Shown here piece by piece: positions 49,101 through 59,960 of a DNA stretch of 64,000 nucleotides (within the stretch, counting starts at the first letter, position 1; each line of letters opens with the position of its first letter). This stretch comes from Histoplasma ohiense (taxonomy: Eukaryota; Ascomycota; Eurotiomycetes; Onygenales; Ajellomycetaceae): NCBI GenBank assembly GCA_017607445.1, contig JAEVHH010000002.1, forward strand, positions 7,594,001-7,658,000, written 5' to 3'. Below the pieces are notes generated by a model. It ran no database searches, had not been told where the DNA came from, and saw only the letters and a list, made by a program, of their open reading frames with translations. A program made the translations under genes and the position numbers.

Positions 49101-50820
49101 ACGAGAGCTTCGTAAGCATCCACCACCCCCCCCTTGTGCCTCGACTCATGTTTTTCGCATCACCGTTCAATTCCTAGCCGATATTATTTTGGGCTTATTA
49201 AAATAAGGCTTCCGACACTGCCTTTCATGCTAATTCTTATCCAAATTGGGTGCGCGCCTCATAGATCGACTTCTCTTGGAGATAGACGCTCTGAATGTTG
49301 CTATGGTTGTCTCAACTGGTAATCAGGGTGCGACAATACCCCAAGTCGATACTTATCCAGCCCTATTCGGCAACCCTGGAAATCAATATTACATACCAAA
49401 TATCATTGTTGCGGGATCGACAAATATACATGGCCACCACTCAGAGTTCAGCCAATATGCCGATTGGATGACCACTTTTGCTCCTGGAGAAGATGTCTGG
49501 ATTCCTTCGGGTGCTAATGGATACACTCAATTCAGTGGAAATTCGTTTTGTGAGTTTTCTATTTACTTTGATAGTACAAAGCTGCCACACAAATAAATCC
49601 TGCGAATAAACAGTATTAACAAATTTTTCAAAACGTTAGCCGCCCCCTTCGTGTCCGGTTTAGTAGGATATTACCGGTCGTTACCGTCCCCATGGTCAAG
49701 CCAACTACAGGATCCTACCAGTGTTAAAAAGATGATAAAAATTTTTCACCGCCGCATTGTCGTAGAGGGTGAACCGATAGTTGATCAAAAGATGAAGCCC
49801 ATCATATGGAATGGTCAGTTTGGGGACCTTTCCTGTTTATCTGACTATAAGACAGTTGAACAATGGGATCCCGATCGGCACTGCCCAAGAATCAGGCCAG
49901 ACCTTGCAGATGAGACGAATGGGGGGGAAACAGTAGCGCCTTGCCATTATGATCCTGGTTTTCTTGACAACTCACAGAAGCAATTTGATGGCACTTATTG
50001 TCCCCGTCTTCCCAGGACCGACCCAGGTAGCCACACTGTCAGCTTCACCAGTAAAGGTGGAGTGAAACCAGCTCCCACATGTGCATCTGGAACTGGTTGT
50101 GGCGGTCACTTGTGCACAGGTTTCTTCTGTTCACCAATGCCAACAGGAGTGCCCCCAGACCGCCATGACCCAAAGGACCCAAGTGCCAGCCGTCAGGTAC
50201 CGACGACCACCAGGACTACAGGCCCACAGCCCACATGCGATGACAAATGCAAGCTGGACAAGGGCAACCGATGTTCATGTGGTGAAAATGGATGCGATGA
50301 TAAATCACCTAGCTGCTGTGCCAATGCCAGCTGCCCCTATTGCGACTGTGGCGAGAATGGCTGTAGCCCCAGCTCACCCTGGTGCTGTGGAAATGATTCA
50401 TGTGAATGGTCAAGGACAGGTGGTGGTGGAGGGAACAATCCTCGCCCAAAACCAAAATCTGGTTTTGTCATGATTTCAGTGTCCGATGTCGACAATCCTG
50501 CTCCACCATATATTCACCATTATTGGGAAGTCTGGTTAACAAAAAACCCAAAGACAATTGATTATTGCAAAGATGAATCTCTTGTGAAATTGAAAACAGA
50601 TGATGTACCACCAGCATTACCTCCTTCGCTTGGACCATTTACTGCTGAAGGGATTACGTGCAAATACACCACCGACAAGAAATCAGTTGGGAAGCTAGAA
50701 TGTGATTCTAATGTTGCCAAATCCTCATGCGCGCTTATGGATCCAATTAAAAAATGGGAATGCACCCTAGAAAACCCAATAAAATGGCTCACTGTCAGGT
50801 GTGAGTGGGAAGGACGGTAA
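43138..50820 (+). CDS. Chimeric secreted protein: GH55 beta-1,3-glucanase fused to a subtilisin-like (S8) domain
   Basis: Twenty exons: 43138-43245, 43308-43368, 43445-43638, 43692-43865, 43930-44368, 44441-44620, 44668-45354, 45432-45606, 45700-45865, 45925-46259, 46317-46352, 46419-47253, 47324-47443, 47506-47576, 47653-47733, 47805-48252, 48311-48706, 48775-49111, 49265-49549, 49640-50820; all keep phase, about 2,102 residues. Order: signal peptide (LGLFLGFLSLVAG); GH55 domain about 125-870 with both half-repeats (DVVEYGADNTGKTD and EHGCKNDGTGDNTAD); Thr/Pro/Cys linker with CNLWFFSFC and LPPGIYPPGPPPP; propeptide-like LHFTVFFWIPYLDQETMD to VADAFYYERR; S8 domain about 1440-1740 with HGTGVAS (His1531), STGNQG (Asn1634) and SGNSFSAP (Ser1708); Cys-rich tail with two CGENGC units. 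The usual catalytic-Asp motif is not visible (YILGEDE in its place). Exon 3 probably ends in a GC donor. Proposed role: extracellular glucan breakdown; the protease part is inferred. Confidence 0.82.
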
Positions 50821-51688
50821 TAGAATGCGCATCCGGGCCGCTTGAATGGAGAATGCCGGGTTTTCGCTGGGGACCGGTTGATTCGTGAAACGGGGGTGGG
50901 AAGGCTGTATAATTGCTATCAGGAAATTGATATACTCATTGTACAGTACATAGTATTTATTTATGAGTCTTTGCCTTCGTGCAACCAAGGTGGTATCAAA
51001 AGCAGTTCAACCTTTCAATCAACCAAGCCTTGCAATTTTTAGTCAAAGTATATATATATATATATATATATACCGACCTAACTCCTACTTCGTGGTGTTC
51101 GGAATGTTGTAGTTTCGAAATATTACAGGTACTATTCATGAGAGGCTTGATTTCCGGAATCCATCCCCTCTTGGGGCCTAAAAGCACCAAGGCCGGTCTT
51201 GTTAAATAATAGGTTTTTTTTTTTTTGTGGGGGGGCGCGTGGGCCGGGGGGAAGTTTGCTTTTGAAGGCTTTCAATTTATAAGCTCTGTCCCTATTGGGA
51301 AGACTTGTAACTATAGCCCATCATAGACCTCCGTAGCATTGGAATGTTGAAATGGACACTTCACGCGCTGACTACCATGCGCTCCCTTTGACTGTCTGGC
51401 AATTCAACCCCCCTCGCAATGATAAAAAAGGCTGAGCTACACTATTTCTCTCTCATCTCCTTACAATTGCATCGCCATCAAATGATGCCCAAATCGATAT
51501 ACCTGAGCTGTAAACTATCGAAGAGCTGTACATAACGATGACGAGTATGGGTCTACAGGCCTACAGTAATTGATGAATGGTTGATAAAGGTCAAGCAACA
51601 GAAGCTATTTAAATAACTGCTGGAAATATAAATTGACCATTCAAAATAGATCCTTTGATTGTATAGACCACATGAGGTGTTGAGATTG
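50821..51688. other. Intergenic, with a TA microsatellite
   Basis: 3' flank of the GH55-S8 gene. (TA)12 lies at 51049-51072 and a T/G-rich run near 51215-51250. No gene seen. Confidence 0.5.
51049..51072. repeat. (TA)12 microsatellite
   Basis: Twelve uninterrupted TA units. Confidence 0.9.
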
Positions 51689-52045
51689 TTATTGTTGAAC
51701 TGGAACTTGACCATAGTATGTTCGGATAAACTTTCCTCCTTTTTCCTCTAACTGGGAGATAGAACGAACAGCTTCGATCTGGCTCCGATCAACTAACCAC
51801 TGTGCTATTTTGTGCAGCAATTCTTCGCGCTCTTCTATTCTTCCTTCGTCATCTCATCCTTTAAGCAGAAGCTGTGCCATATCTTTCCAGTGACCTATCC
51901 GTTGTTTGATTTCCTCGGTGGTCATGTTCTCAGCCCGGACTTCTGCACCCTCCCTGGGAGGGTTGACTGTCAATACATCTTCTGCGAACTCATTGTTGTA
52001 AGCAATCCTATAGGTTCCCTCTTTTATCCCCTTCCGTTCCTCCAG
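51689..52045 (-). pseudogene. Degenerate coding block with one in-frame TGA, unrecognised
   Basis: On the minus strand a frame is open from 52045 to TAA at 51691-51689 apart from a single TGA at 51856-51854. Both halves look like one helical, charged protein: ANMTTEEIKQRIGHWKDMAQ-like text before the stop (in the genome the first residues are AENMTTEEIKQR) and EEREELLHKIAQWLVDRSQ after it. A C-to-T change of CGA to TGA would explain the break. No start or upstream exon is evident, and the next gene begins just to the right on the other strand. It could be a gene relic, a piece of a mobile element, or chance; I do not recognise the protein. Confidence 0.35.
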
Positions 52046-52210
52046 ATATTATGGTTACGATGGTTCATACCCATTCGTGGTGGTTTGAAACTGCTCCCTT
52101 AGAACTGTTTGTGGAAGAGGACTTCTGTCAATGTAGCGGGCGTTGATCGTCCCGCAGAAAAGAAACAAAAGGAGGCGGAAGAGGATGTAGAAGAACCTGT
52201 TGAATTAAGA

Positions 52211-53746
52211 ATGCCTGATACTTACTATCGAAATATTTATTGTAGTGGAGCAAATATTGCATCGACCGCACCTGCGACCACAAACGCCCCAGGCGGATCG
52301 TCGTCTGGCGGTAATTTATTTGGTGCTGCATCCACCGCCCAGCAGCAGCAACCACAGTCAGGAAGCCTCTTTTCTACCCTAGGTACACAGAACCAACAGC
52401 AACAGAAACCGGCCGGAGGAAACCTATTTGGAGGACCCGTTCAGCAGACACAGCCGGGTTCTGCAAGCCTCTTTGGAAGCACGCAACCGAAAAGTGGAGG
52501 CTCGCTTTTTGGGGCTGCCACCCAGCAGGAACAACCACGAGAACAACCTCAATCAGGCGGGCTTTTCGGCGCTTCACAGCAAAGGCCCGCTGGGATCTCC
52601 CTCTTTGGTGGGGCTACACCTATTTCCCAATCTACTACTTCCCAACCACAATCCAGCGGATCCCTGTTCGGCGGGCTTAGCCAATCTACGGCCACCACCT
52701 CGACGACGACAGGAGGTTTATTGTAAGTAGTGTCTGTCGCTATATTGGCCCCCCCCTTTTTTTACCCCTATAGTTTACTAAATTGTATCCTATGTAGTGG
52801 TGCGGCTCAGCCCCAACAGCAACAGCAACAGCAACAGCAGACACAACCAACGCCATCGCTCTCGCTATTCGGAAACCGAGTTACGACAACGCAAGGAGAA
52901 CAAACGCCAGCGGGTTCAACAGTGCGGGGCGTCAAAATTGACGTTTCGAACCTCGTCCCGACAACTAAATTCGAAAACTGTACTGATGATCTTAAAAAAG
53001 AAATCGAAACAATTGACACCTTCATCCTCAACCAAATCCGCATGTGCAACGAAGTTGCTGACGTCCTCCCCGCTATCTCGTCACAAGGTGCCCTCGTACC
53101 TAATGATGTCGAGTTCGTCCAGGGAAAACTAGATACCCTCGAAGAAGCCCTTGAAAACGACGCCAATGGCATTGAAAGTGCTCGTGTCCTTGTAACACGG
53201 GATGCAGTGGAGGCTAAGCTCGTCTTCCGTGCTCTCGACAGCCTTCTCCTGCCCCTCCAATACCAACCTACAACGGCAGACATTTGGTTTCCACCAGATC
53301 AACAGCCCAAATCTCTACCAAGCCGTTCTCGACGTCCTGGCCTCCGCTCGCGTCGCCTACTCGCTCTCCCTGAGGATGCGGAGGATGACTCCCGTCTCGG
53401 CGCCACAGGCAGCCCGACAAATCTGGTCGATTACTTCTCCCAGCGCACAAACGATATGAACAGTGTCGTTCAGAAATATAGAGAGAGTCTGAAAGAGATT
53501 GAATCTCATCTTCGTGGCGTTGAGGCGTCACTTGTGCAGAGGATCCATGACTTATCTTCGGGGAGCAAGGATGGTGGAGCTCCGTCCCTTGTGTCCACGT
53601 CCAGAGCGAATGAGCTTGCTGCAACGCTGGGGGATGTGGAGACAGCCATCCTTGGAGTTGCCGGGAGAGTTGGGGGTGTTCTAGAAGAGGTTCAGGAGCT
53701 TGTTTTGGGACCCTTGAGTATGCGTGGTAATGGGATAGCAAATTGA
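52211..53746 (+). CDS. NUP49: Nucleoporin of the NUP49/Nup58 type
   Basis: Two exons seen, 52211-52722 and 52798-53746 (intron 75 bases), 486 residues from ATG 52211. The N-terminal half carries the FG repeats, mostly SLFG and NLFG spaced by Gln/Ser/Gly, and a polyQ run just after the intron. The C-terminal half is coiled coil: GVKIDVSNLVPTTKFENCTDDLKKEIETID, LNQIRMCNEVADVLP, LVDYFSQRTNDMNSVVQKYRESLKEIESHL. This is the Nup49 (vertebrate Nup58/45) arrangement, which with Nsp1 and Nup57 lines the central channel of the nuclear pore. A basic insert of about 40 residues (SRSRRPGLRSRR region, 53285-53400) interrupts the usual spacing. The true first exon may lie further upstream: the frame stays open to 52109, and N-terminal residues before the repeats do not look typical. 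Confidence 0.82.
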
Positions 53747-54250
53747 GGGAGAGCTGATAAAAATGGAATAAAATTAATTATAAATTAATCAAGGGAGACT
53801 AATTCGAAAATATCCACTTTTACTTGCTCTGCTCGCGGTTTTCTTCCTACAACCCCCCAACCCAACCCCACCTCCTCTCTCTTTTTTTTGTATTATTACT
53901 CGTTTATGACGGTGTTTGTCCGGAATTTTTGTTGAAGTCGGACGTGGAGCAAATATACAATTGCTGGATTCGAATGTTTGGCGTTAAATGGCATTAGTTA
54001 CGCATAGAGGGCTCTGAAGGCCTATAGCGTATGAAAATTAAATGGATCTAATGAAGTATTCCCCAGATAATCTTTTCCCATGACCATATCTCTAGTCCCT
54101 AACGACAATATTTCTCATGTCTCCTACGGAATTAATTGTAAATGCACAAAACTGAGAGAGTTGATCCTTCCAAATGACGCTATATAAAACATGCTATCAT
54201 ACATATGCTGATGGGATAGGAAGTTACTCGTATTTGAAATATTAGTTATA
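53747..54250. other. Intergenic, convergent 3' flanks
   Basis: Between NUP49 (+) and the HEI10-type gene (-). AT-rich, with AATTAATTA-type motifs near 53770; no gene seen. Confidence 0.5.
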
Positions 54251-55638
54251 TTAATGGGAATTGTCATTCCCCATACTGCTTCCTATCCCGAAAATGTTGG
54301 ATCGCGGATTAGAACCTTGGGCGGAGGCGTCAGAGGGGCGGCCGATTTTGATGCTAGAACTCACGCCATAGTTGCCAGAGTTAATGCTAGAAAACCTGCT
54401 ATCGAGGCCTTCGGGCGCGAATCGTTGCGGCGCAGGGAAAATCTGAGTGTTTGGTGTATAGACATGTTGTTGACGCTCCTGGTAATCAGGCCTCTGGGTC
54501 GAAGATGGAGGGCCAGGGAGCCTGGTTCGATGGTGCGGCGTCGCTGGGAGTAATGTGGCTAGAAGTTATTAGGTCAGGTCAAGCTACGCCATATAAATGG
54601 ATAAATTTTCACACGTACCGGTCCGAAAAGACGGTGGCATACCGCTAGGAGGAGGCATTGCAGCAGAGTCTAGGCGATTTTTCGTGATACTTCCACTCCC
54701 ACTCCTTTGATGGCGGTGCAGTTGTTCGATTCCTGAATTTGCCGCTGGATACCTGGCAGGGCTACGTCGAGGAGATGGAGCCAGAGAGGTTGAAGGGCGG
54801 AACAAATCATCTGCACCCGAGCCGGAGTTGGCCCTTCCACCAAGGGACTCAAGGACCTGGATTACGGAATCCGATGCTGCTGTTTGAATCTGAGACCTCA
54901 TCGCCTGGTTTTTAAGGAGATTGTAGAGGTTCGTTACTTGGGCATGCTTCTTGCATTTATCTCGATATATCTCAACTAGCTCATAGTTCTTCTTTTGCAG
55001 CTGCTCCTGATTTATTTGCATTTCTACAGTGGCGCATAAGCCACGGTTCATCGAAGACTGGGGGAGGAAAATAATACCTGAAATGCGGTTTTGCAGAGTC
55101 GATATTTCTGAGTTTGCGTCATGAATCACCTTGTCCATTTGTTGGTTTAGGACACCATATTTCTCGGTCAAACTTTTGCTGAGATATTCCTGATAAAAAC
55201 TGTTTCACGTCAGACGCAGCACTCAATCAATATTTAATACCTCAGATATACATTTCCTGGGCAGACTGATACGTCCAGAATGCCAAAGCACGCCCAGCAC
55301 ATTCCATAATAGTATGGGGATCTAGTCCACTGAGTACGCTGGTTTTGTAATCTTCGCTAGGGTTGAGGACGGTAGAAACCGCATCGTCAGGGTTAACAAG
55401 ACTAGCGTTGCAAGCAGGGCATTTCCGCTCAGATGTTGTCGGTCGTGAAAGGCCAAGGTGGTCGGCACATTGATGGCAAAAAATATGTCTAAACCAATAA
55501 ACGGTTAATTTTGTGCCTCTAAGTCTCCCCCAAGGCAGTGGGTACGAACGAGCACGTAGTTACCACTGCTCTCTCACTCAAGGTTACTCTGCACTTTAGA
55601 GAATTGCATCGAAGACAAAAATCCAACGCTTGGGCCAT
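54251..55638 (-). CDS. HEI10: RING-finger protein, HEI10/CCNB1IP1 type
   Basis: Five exons: 55638-55550, 55488-55252, 55199-55078, 55023-54619 and 54558-54251, giving 386 residues. An N-terminal RING finger is seen (CLRCNSLKC, TTCSHIFCHQC, CPAC), completed only after splicing. It is followed by DAVSTVLNPSEDYKTSVLSGLDPHTIMECAGRALAFW and a coiled coil (QEYLSKSLTEKYGVLNQQMDKVIHDANSEI to LYNLLKNQAMRSQ), then a disordered Ser/Pro tail. This is the layout of HEI10, a SUMO/ubiquitin ligase-type protein that marks and matures meiotic crossover sites along the synaptonemal complex, known in Sordaria, plants and mammals. The GTACGT donor at 54618 and a final exon ending FGIGSSMGNDNSH are set by phase. 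The presence of the gene fits a species with meiosis. Confidence 0.88.
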
Positions 55639-56028
55639 GGCGGAGGGCAAAGTGGACGACGCAGTTTGACAGAACCGCAGACTAGCTTCAACACATATCA
55701 CACTGCATTTGTATGCCTGAAAATCGATGAAGTGAAGTTGGAGTTGAGGAGAATTTGAAGTCAAACAGTTAGAAGTGGATTGCCGGATTAGGAAACCATC
55801 ATGGTTGAGCCGCACTGAGCTTGAGTCCCAGGGGCGACGGGATTCGATTTGCATAGAAAAAGGAGTATGCTCGCATCTAGTATAGATACGATACTTGATA
55901 GGGTAAATCGAATGACGAAATCAATGTATGATATTGGAATACGCCATTCCCTTCTTTAAAACCAATAGAACACCGGTGCTTAGCCACATATATCCAGCCC
56001 TTATCAAAACGCCGCGCAGAGTAAATTT
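55639..56028. other. Intergenic, HEI10-type promoter and XAP5 3' flank
   Basis: Between two minus-strand genes, 390 bases. An upstream frame of the RING gene is open to 55854 without supporting homology. No motif recognised. Confidence 0.45.
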
Positions 56029-57302
56029 TTAAAAAAAGAAAGCGTTGCCTTTGTTATCCCTCCTAATGCTTCCCATCTTTTCCTCAAACTCCTTTCCAGG
56101 CTCGTATTCTCGCCAGAGGCTCGCGGGAAAGATATGCTTGTTTCTTTCGAACCATCTGCGGTCTACTACCTTGGTCAAAGTTGGGTCCATATCCGCACCT
56201 TCCAGAGTGGGTTCCGATTCAGGATCTTCGCTAGACTGCAGCGGCACCGTATTTGAGTAGTCGAAGAGTAGTCCTCCCGCAGTGGTGAAACTCGGGACTC
56301 GGTTCGCAATAAAGTAATAAAATTCATAATGCTGTGAAGTGTGAGTTAGCAGAATGGTCAAGGGATTAAATGGAAAGCACGGAGGAAACGAATTGGAGAT
56401 AGTGGACATACATGTGGAATAATTATGTTCCCCCTAACGCACATCAAATCATCAACACCAACCCTTGCCCATTCCCTACGATAGTCCCTACGACCTCTAC
56501 CACCCCTGCCGCCCCCGCCAGCACCGCCAATGCCCAAATCCGCGCCTACTTTCCGGCACCGTTCAAGAAAAACCCATATCGGATCACCTTTCTTCACTTT
56601 TGCAGTCCCGGCAGGAATATTTGTCCCGTCGTAAAACACAAATGGAATCAATATCTCAGTCGCTTTGACCCTCTCTTGAAGCGCCAAAAATTCACGCCGG
56701 AGTGCATCTCGAGTTTGTGCTTCAGCTTCCAAGGCGGATTTTGTGATAACTTTTGGGGGAGGGACAGAAAGGTTTGGGTTGGGCGCGATGCGTCGTGCGG
56801 GGGGTTTTGGGCTGCCTTCTGCGGGAGTTTTCGCTGGGGAATTCCGATCACCGGCATCCACTGATATTGTGCCAGAAGCCTCTGAGGCTTCCTCCACGTC
56901 ATTGTCGCCAAAAGATAATTTGCTTTTCGAAAGATTACCTAGCTTCTTCTTCCTTTTCTTGGGGTGTTGTTCCGCAGACCCATTTTGTGGTGTCAGTGCA
57001 CTATACTTTGATTATTAGCTATAATATATAGTTAGTTGTAAAGTGGTATTAGCCTACCCATCAGTTGTTTCTCCGCCAGAAGGGGTGGCGCTCCTGGATG
57101 TCCCTTGAGCGAATCTTCCAAGAGATTTATCATGCGCCTCTCTTTCCTTTTGTTCGAGAACCTCAGCTCGTCTTTTCCTGAAGTCGGAGAGGTGAACCAG
57201 ACCAACAGTTTGCGACTTCAACAGGTCTTCGGCAGAGGCGGTCTGGTTCATAAATGAACGGGGAGTGGACTTTCGGCTTTGAGGATCTAAAGACGGTGGC
57301 AT
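56029..57302 (-). CDS. XAP5: XAP5/FAM50 family nuclear protein
   Basis: Three exons: 57302-57058, 57000-56412 and 56331-56029, giving 378 residues. The N terminus has a charged coiled-coil leader (GLVHLSDFRKRRAEVLEQKEREAHDKSLGRF), then a lysine-rich KKRKKKK nuclear signal and KSKLSFGDND. The C-terminal XAP5 domain is clear: ILIPFVFYDGTNIPAG, VKKGDPIWVFLERCRK, DLMCVRGNIIIPHHYEFYYFIANR, and the end DRRWFERNKHIFPASLWREYEPG. XAP5 proteins sit with spliceosome and chromatin factors in animals, plants (XCT) and fission yeast (Xap5). A Gly/Arg run (GGAGGGGRGGRGRRDYRR) is inserted in the domain. It shares a 340-bp divergent promoter with FIP1, also an RNA-processing gene. Confidence 0.92.
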
Positions 57303-57642
57303 TTTGTATAGGCAAAAGAAGGGAAACGCATCGCCCGCAGAAAGGTCTTTAACATCTTCAAGGAAGATGTTAGTTGGGCTTATTGTATCACATCACGTGA
57401 TAGTTTACGATCTCCAGCTTTCCTGGCTTTGATCAAGCTGCTACGCAAGATATTTGTATATTTCATTCCTTATACTACGAGTACTGAAGGCAATACTGAT
57501 AGTCTTCTTGCCTCTTGCGACTTTCCTAGGTCAAGTTTAGTCCTTTACTAGCTCCAAACTCGATACAACCAACATCACGGTGAGCAGTAGTTGCAGCTTC
57601 ATAGCTTCCTGAAGATTATTCTGCGCTGGTCCCATAGCGGCG
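57303..57642. promoter_or_regulatory. Divergent XAP5/FIP1 promoter with two palindromes
   Basis: All promoter signals of both genes must fit in 340 bases. A 23-base palindrome (10-base arms TAACATCTTC / GAAGATGTTA, spacer AAG) lies at 57350-57372, and ATCACGTGAT with an E-box core CACGTG (57394-57399) follows at 57392-57401. CACGTG is bound by bHLH factors such as Cbf1; use here is inference. Confidence 0.5.
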
Positions 57643-58883
57643 ATGACGGAGGAAAATGATGACGAGCTCTACGACCCAACATATTCTGCTCCCTCTGCTG
57701 AGACATCAAAAGGCCCTGACACCCGACCTGGCGAGACAAACATGACCACGACAGAGGATAAGGGACAAGCACAAGCGCAAGAGGAAGAAGAGGAGGAAGA
57801 CGAGGAGGATGAGGATGAGGTTAGTCCCTCTGGCAAGCTGGGGTTCTCGTTGTTACAAACCACTAACTGTGTGGCAGGATGATTTCAAAATCATAACGGA
57901 TGGCCCCCCGGAAGCCACAATTGAGTCAGTGCTTAACCCCAAATTGGCTGTTGATGTGTTACGTGCACACTGACAGAACGAATCACAGGCAACCCTCCCG
58001 ACATTCTGTGCTTAGAAAGGAGTCTCTGCGACCGTCATCGATGGAAGCAACAAGTACACCTAAAGTTTCTGCTCCATCTATCGCCCCAAAAGTTGAAACG
58101 GCCACTATTCCGAACGCCATAGCCGCGAAACCCACAGTCCCCCAGAAACCGGGTTCAGCGTATCCTGCTCAACATACATCAACTATCGATATCAATGCAA
58201 ATCCCGTCCATCCTACGACTAGCAAACCTATACTCTCCACAGATTTAGACGCCGATTTCCCCACAGAAAATGATAAGCCATGGCGCAAGCCAGGATCAGA
58301 TATGACCGACTATTTCAACTACGGTTTTGATGAATTTACTTGGGCAAGTTATTGCCTGAAACAAGATACGCTTCGAAAGGATATCGTCGACCAGAAGAAG
58401 CAAATGGATGAGATGCACGCATTCCTAGGTGCTGGACTACCTGGAATGCCAGGTCCAAGCCCAGGTCCAGGACCCGGAACTCCAAATCTCATGCCCAGCG
58501 GAGGCACTTCAGCCCCGGGCCCGGGTCCACCACAAGCCACCGGTCCCCCTCCTCCCGCAATGCAAGGAATGGCTCCCGGTATGCCTGACATGTCGCAGGA
58601 AATGATGCAGGGGATGTTTACCAGCATGATGGCACAGGGATTGGATCCTGCCTCAATGGATCCAATGACTTTCATGCAGCATGCACAGGCAATGATGGGA
58701 GGCGGCCAGCCCGGCCCGGTTCCGGGTTCGGGTCCGGGCCCTGGTGGTCCGCCGGGTGGCCAACCAGGTTTTGCTGGTCAACCTCCCGGACAGCCTTTCG
58801 GTGGCCAACCGCCGATGGGATATGGCGGGTACGAGCAACGGGGTGGAGGATTTGTTAGAGGAAAGGGCGGACGGCGATGGTGA
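57643..58883 (+). CDS. FIP1: Fip1, pre-mRNA polyadenylation factor subunit
   Basis: Three exons: 57643-57819, 57878-57924 and 57989-58883, giving 372 residues. A very acidic N terminus (EEEEEEDEEDEDE) leads into DDFKIITDGP, and the Fip1 motif is intact around residue 165: DLDADFPTENDKPWRKPGSDMTDYFNYGFDEFTWASYCLKQ. The rest is Pro/Gly/Met-rich with repeated PGP units and ends in a basic RGGGFVRGKGGRRW. Fip1 is the flexible bridge that tethers poly(A) polymerase to the cleavage and polyadenylation complex through its acidic part and Fip1 motif. Exon 2 is only 47 bases; the split codons GA|G and the phase of each join are consistent. The start is the first ATG in frame. Confidence 0.93.
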
Positions 58884-59302
58884 TAAGACTTCAACAATGG
58901 CTAAAAAGGCATGAAATTGCGTATTTGAACCTTGATATTTCTTGATTTGTTATGGCATATGTCCTTTATCTAAATCGATTTCTACTAGGTAATTGAACAA
59001 TTGACCTAGCAGTAGTACTATAACCCCTGATAGTTGAAGGGGATGTTTGCGTTGTTTGCATGTATATGAAACTATACCGGATTTGGCCAACAGCTGTTGC
59101 TGTAGTGAGAAATTTCCAGAACTAACGCCAAGACCAGGAAAAAAAAGGCTGAACGTAAAAAACACATTCATCCTCCTTCATCATCATTGCACAATACATC
59201 TCTCACATTCCCTGCCAATTGAACCTCACATTTCGTCTCCACGCATCTTTAGCTGTAGTTTCATTTCTCCCACTTCCCCATTGTTATACCTCAAATCTCG
59301 AA
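58884..59302. other. Intergenic, HSP10 promoter and 5' UTR
   Basis: Holds the 3' flank of FIP1 and the promoter of HSP10. The right part is pyrimidine-rich. I did not find a perfect heat-shock element array by eye. Confidence 0.45.
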
Positions 59303-59960
59303 ATGGTAAGCTATTTTTCCCGTATTTCTGTCCACCATTCGTCCTCCGACAGACAGCCATGTTCGCATTGCCATGGGCCTTTTTTATTTTGGGCTTTTGC
59401 TGACAGAATTGAACAACAAATAGGCTCTCCGCAGCATCAAAAGCCTCGCTCCCCTCTTGGACCGCGTCCTCGTCCAGAGAATTAAGGCCGAAGCCAAGAC
59501 TGCTTCTGGCATCTTCCTCCCTGAGAGCTCTGTGAAAGAACTCAATGAGGCCAAAGTTTTGGCTGTAGGACCTGGGGCTCTCGACAAAAATGGCAAGAGA
59601 ATCTCAGTGAGCGTAAATGTTGGCGACAGGGTCCTCATTCCTCAGGTATGCCGCACTCTTCTCAAGCTCTTACACCATCGGTCAGATCATGGGAGCAGGA
59701 TGGTTGCACGATCTGCCATTGTGCAGAATTGGCGCATAGAACGTCAACTATAAAGGAATTGCAACCAAGTGGCTGTTCAATCTCTAACGGACCCCCTTTC
59801 CGCCTTTGTAGTTCGGAGGCAGCCCCGTTAAAGTCGGCGAAGAAGAGTACACTCTCTTCAGAGATTCTGAGTACGTTATAATTCTACCTTCCTGTCCAAC
59901 GAAATCACTTTTCTAACGTGATGCACGCCCTATAGAATTCTTGCAAAGATCAACCAGTGA
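59303..59960 (+). CDS. HSP10: Mitochondrial chaperonin Hsp10 (co-chaperonin of Hsp60)
   Basis: Four coding exons: 59303-59305 (the ATG alone), 59424-59645, 59812-59870 and 59936-59960, giving 102 residues, the normal length. Motifs: PLLDRVLVQRIKAE near the N terminus, ASGIFLPESS at the mobile loop that contacts Hsp60, NEAKVLAVGPG, GDRVLIPQFGGSPVKV and the end FRDSEILAKINQ. Seven copies cap the Hsp60 ring to fold imported matrix proteins. The N-terminal stretch MALRSIKSLAP serves as a non-cleaved import signal in this family. The first intron interrupts right after ATG (donor GTAAGC), so scanning for long ORFs misses the start. All borders are GT-AG. Confidence 0.95.
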
